Shown piece by piece: positions 63,008 through 64,000 of a stretch of 64,000 nt of DNA. The first letter of the stretch is position 1, and every line of letters begins with the position of its first letter. The notes under the pieces are model-generated. The model made no database searches. It was not told the DNA's origin and worked only from the letters and a program-made list of their open reading frames with translations. The position numbers and the translations under genes were made by a program. Location: contig CAWELM010000014.1 of NCBI GenBank assembly GCA_963809815.1, positions 186,001 to 250,000 of the forward strand, read 5' to 3'. This DNA is from CAVVJA01 sp963809815. GTDB lineage: Bacteria > Actinomycetota > Actinomycetes > Mycobacteriales > Jatrophihabitantaceae.

Positions 63008-64000
63008 TCACAGTGGGTAGTCGCGCACACCGCCACCCAGCCCCACTGCACTGACGTGGAGCACCGCGCCTGCCGTTCGGATGCCCTGCACCTGCACGGC
63101 GAGCGTCCGGCCGACCCCCAGATTGAGGCAGCGCACGGTTGTTGTGTGCAGTCCGGTGCAGCCGGTTACGGCGATGCCAGCGGCATCGACGGCCTCGATC
63201 GTCCACCTCGTCGGCACCGACAAGGTCACCGATGCCGCCGGGTCCGGGATGGCGACCGCGACGACTTCGCGAACGGTAACGGGTGATGGGCTCGCCGGCG
63301 GTGGTGCCGGGGCGGCCGGGGCCGTGCTGGTTGCCGCCGGTTGCTGCCCCGCCGACGGTGCGGCATTTCCGGTAGGTTCGGCGGCTGCTAGGGGCGTCCC
63401 GCCGGCCGCCGCCGCGGCGGCTCCCTGAGGTAACCCGGCAGCCGGCGTCTGAGCTGTACCGCCGGGCCGCGGTGCCGCGCCCCTCGGAGGCTGGGCGCCG
63501 CCGGGAGGCTGGACGTCGCCAGATCCGGGAGCGGACGTGACCGTACGGTGGGGAACGCCGGTAGCGGCCGAGGACCCCACGGATCCGCCCGTAACTGGCC
63601 CCCGGGCGCCTGGGGAGGACGGTGCGGTGGGGTTCGGTGCCGCGTGCGGCGAGTGTTCCGGCGAGCCGTGGATTACCCCGAGGATGACCAGCAAGGCAGC
63701 GATCGCAGCAGCGGCGCCGGCAGCAGCCAACGTCACGGTCCTCGATCTGGTCTGCCAAAGTCGGTGGCTATCGGCGGCCGAGCCACTCGAGGTCGCGTCG
63801 GCGCCACTTGGTGCGGCGCTATTGGGCCCGGAGACGCTGGCCGCGGCCAGGTGCCCCACGGAGCCGGCGGAAGACAAGTAATGGCCGGCCGCGAGCGCGC
63901 CGCCCAGAATGATTGGGGCGATCACCGTCCGCAGCGAGTTGTTGACGTCGTCGACCTCAAGCAGCGCAGCTCGGCATCGCTCGCACTGCCGGAGGTGTTC
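63008..64000 (-). CDS. Anti-sigma-type zinc-finger membrane protein, 5' end outside window
   Basis: The frame is open to base 64000, giving ~330 visible residues. The first visible residues, EHLRQCERCRAALLEVDDVN, are the end of an H-x-x-x-C-x-x-C zinc-binding anti-sigma domain. One transmembrane helix follows after a ~60-residue spacer (TLAAAGAAAAIAALLVILGV). Outside the membrane is a long Pro/Ala/Gly-rich stalk and a C-terminal domain (PAASVTLSVPTRWTIEAVDA, GLHTTTVRCLNLGVGRTLAV). Such proteins hold an ECF sigma factor at the membrane; the sigma gene should lie just beyond the window edge. Confidence 0.7.
   Translation of the reverse strand, partial: EHLRQCERCRAALLEVDDVNNSLRTVIAPIILGGALAAGHYLSSAGSVGHLAAASVSGPNSAAPSGADATSSGSAADSHRLWQTRSRTVTLAAAGAAAAIAALLVILGVIHGSPEHSPHAAPNPTAPSSPGARGPVTGGSVGSSAATGVPHRTVTSAPGSGDVQPPGGAQPPRGAAPRPGGTAQTPAAGLPQGAAAAAAGGTPLAAAEPTGNAAPSAGQQPAATSTAPAAPAPPPASPSPVTVREVVAVAIPDPAASVTLSVPTRWTIEAVDAAGIAVTGCTGLHTTTVRCLNLGVGRTLAVQVQGIRTAGAVLHVSAVGLGGGVRDYPL

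Noticed and set aside
1..64000. CRISPR arrays, rRNA genes, phage structural genes, conjugation genes
   Set aside because: None seen: no regularly spaced repeats, no rRNA-like stretches, and no recognisable capsid, terminase, relaxase or FtsK-type gene.

Overview
The window looks like the chromosome of a high-G+C actinobacterium. Many starts are GTG, G+C is roughly two thirds by eye, and there are actinobacterial families throughout (SHOCT, DUF6325, DUF1269, DUF2252, DUF5995, LuxR/TPR regulators, form I CO dehydrogenase). I cannot place the genus from sequence alone. No rRNA and no CRISPR array were seen. One tRNA is present, tRNA-Ser(UGA).

Bases 1-17.7 kb are mostly intact core and metabolic genes: the end of an MFS exporter, L-serine dehydratase, a siderophore-interacting flavoprotein, phosphoglucomutase, two tandem membrane-anchored propeller-like proteins divergent from a LuxR-type regulator, a possible Cys-rich secreted peptide, the coxM-coxS-coxL operon of an aerobic form I CO dehydrogenase followed by an XdhC/CoxI-YHS fusion and a cupin, 4-alpha-glucanotransferase, and an ion channel with an NAD-binding domain on each side of its pore. 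At 17.9-19.1 kb lies a membrane esterase gene wrecked by several frameshifts. From 19.3 to 26.8 kb is a compact surface-glycan locus: family 2 glycosyltransferase, membrane polysaccharide deacetylase, polytopic membrane protein, DMT transporter, DegT-type sugar aminotransferase and two NDP-sugar epimerases. Three small or poorly known genes follow.

The tRNA-Ser at 28.8 kb is the left boundary of a 27.7-kb genomic island. A 61-bp copy of the tRNA 3' part, starting exactly at the anticodon loop, recurs at 56483-56543 with one mismatch. Beside the tRNA lies a truncated tyrosine recombinase whose box II arginine is a cysteine. The island is a graveyard of frameshifted genes (sulfatase, GH15 glucoamylase, ClC channel, BrkB, LAL regulator, SHOCT proteins, IS256 and IS5 relics). 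Some genes remain intact: two close copies of a two-repeat protein of unknown function, one just upstream of a DyP-type peroxidase; a methyltransferase with all the hallmark loops of eukaryotic protein arginine methyltransferases; DUF2252; DUF1269; DUF6325; a two-helix potassium channel; a PLDc_N-SHOCT protein; SnoaL-like and GNAT proteins. DUF2252 and the ClC gene share a duplicated upstream leader with a general-stress-sigma-like promoter. Together the cargo suggests envelope and oxidative stress tolerance.

Right of the island, genes are intact again and all on the minus strand: a secreted sialidase-fold protein, a lipoprotein, an FAD monooxygenase with an upstream TPR-LuxR regulator, and the start-less part of an anti-sigma-type zinc-finger membrane protein that runs off the window end.
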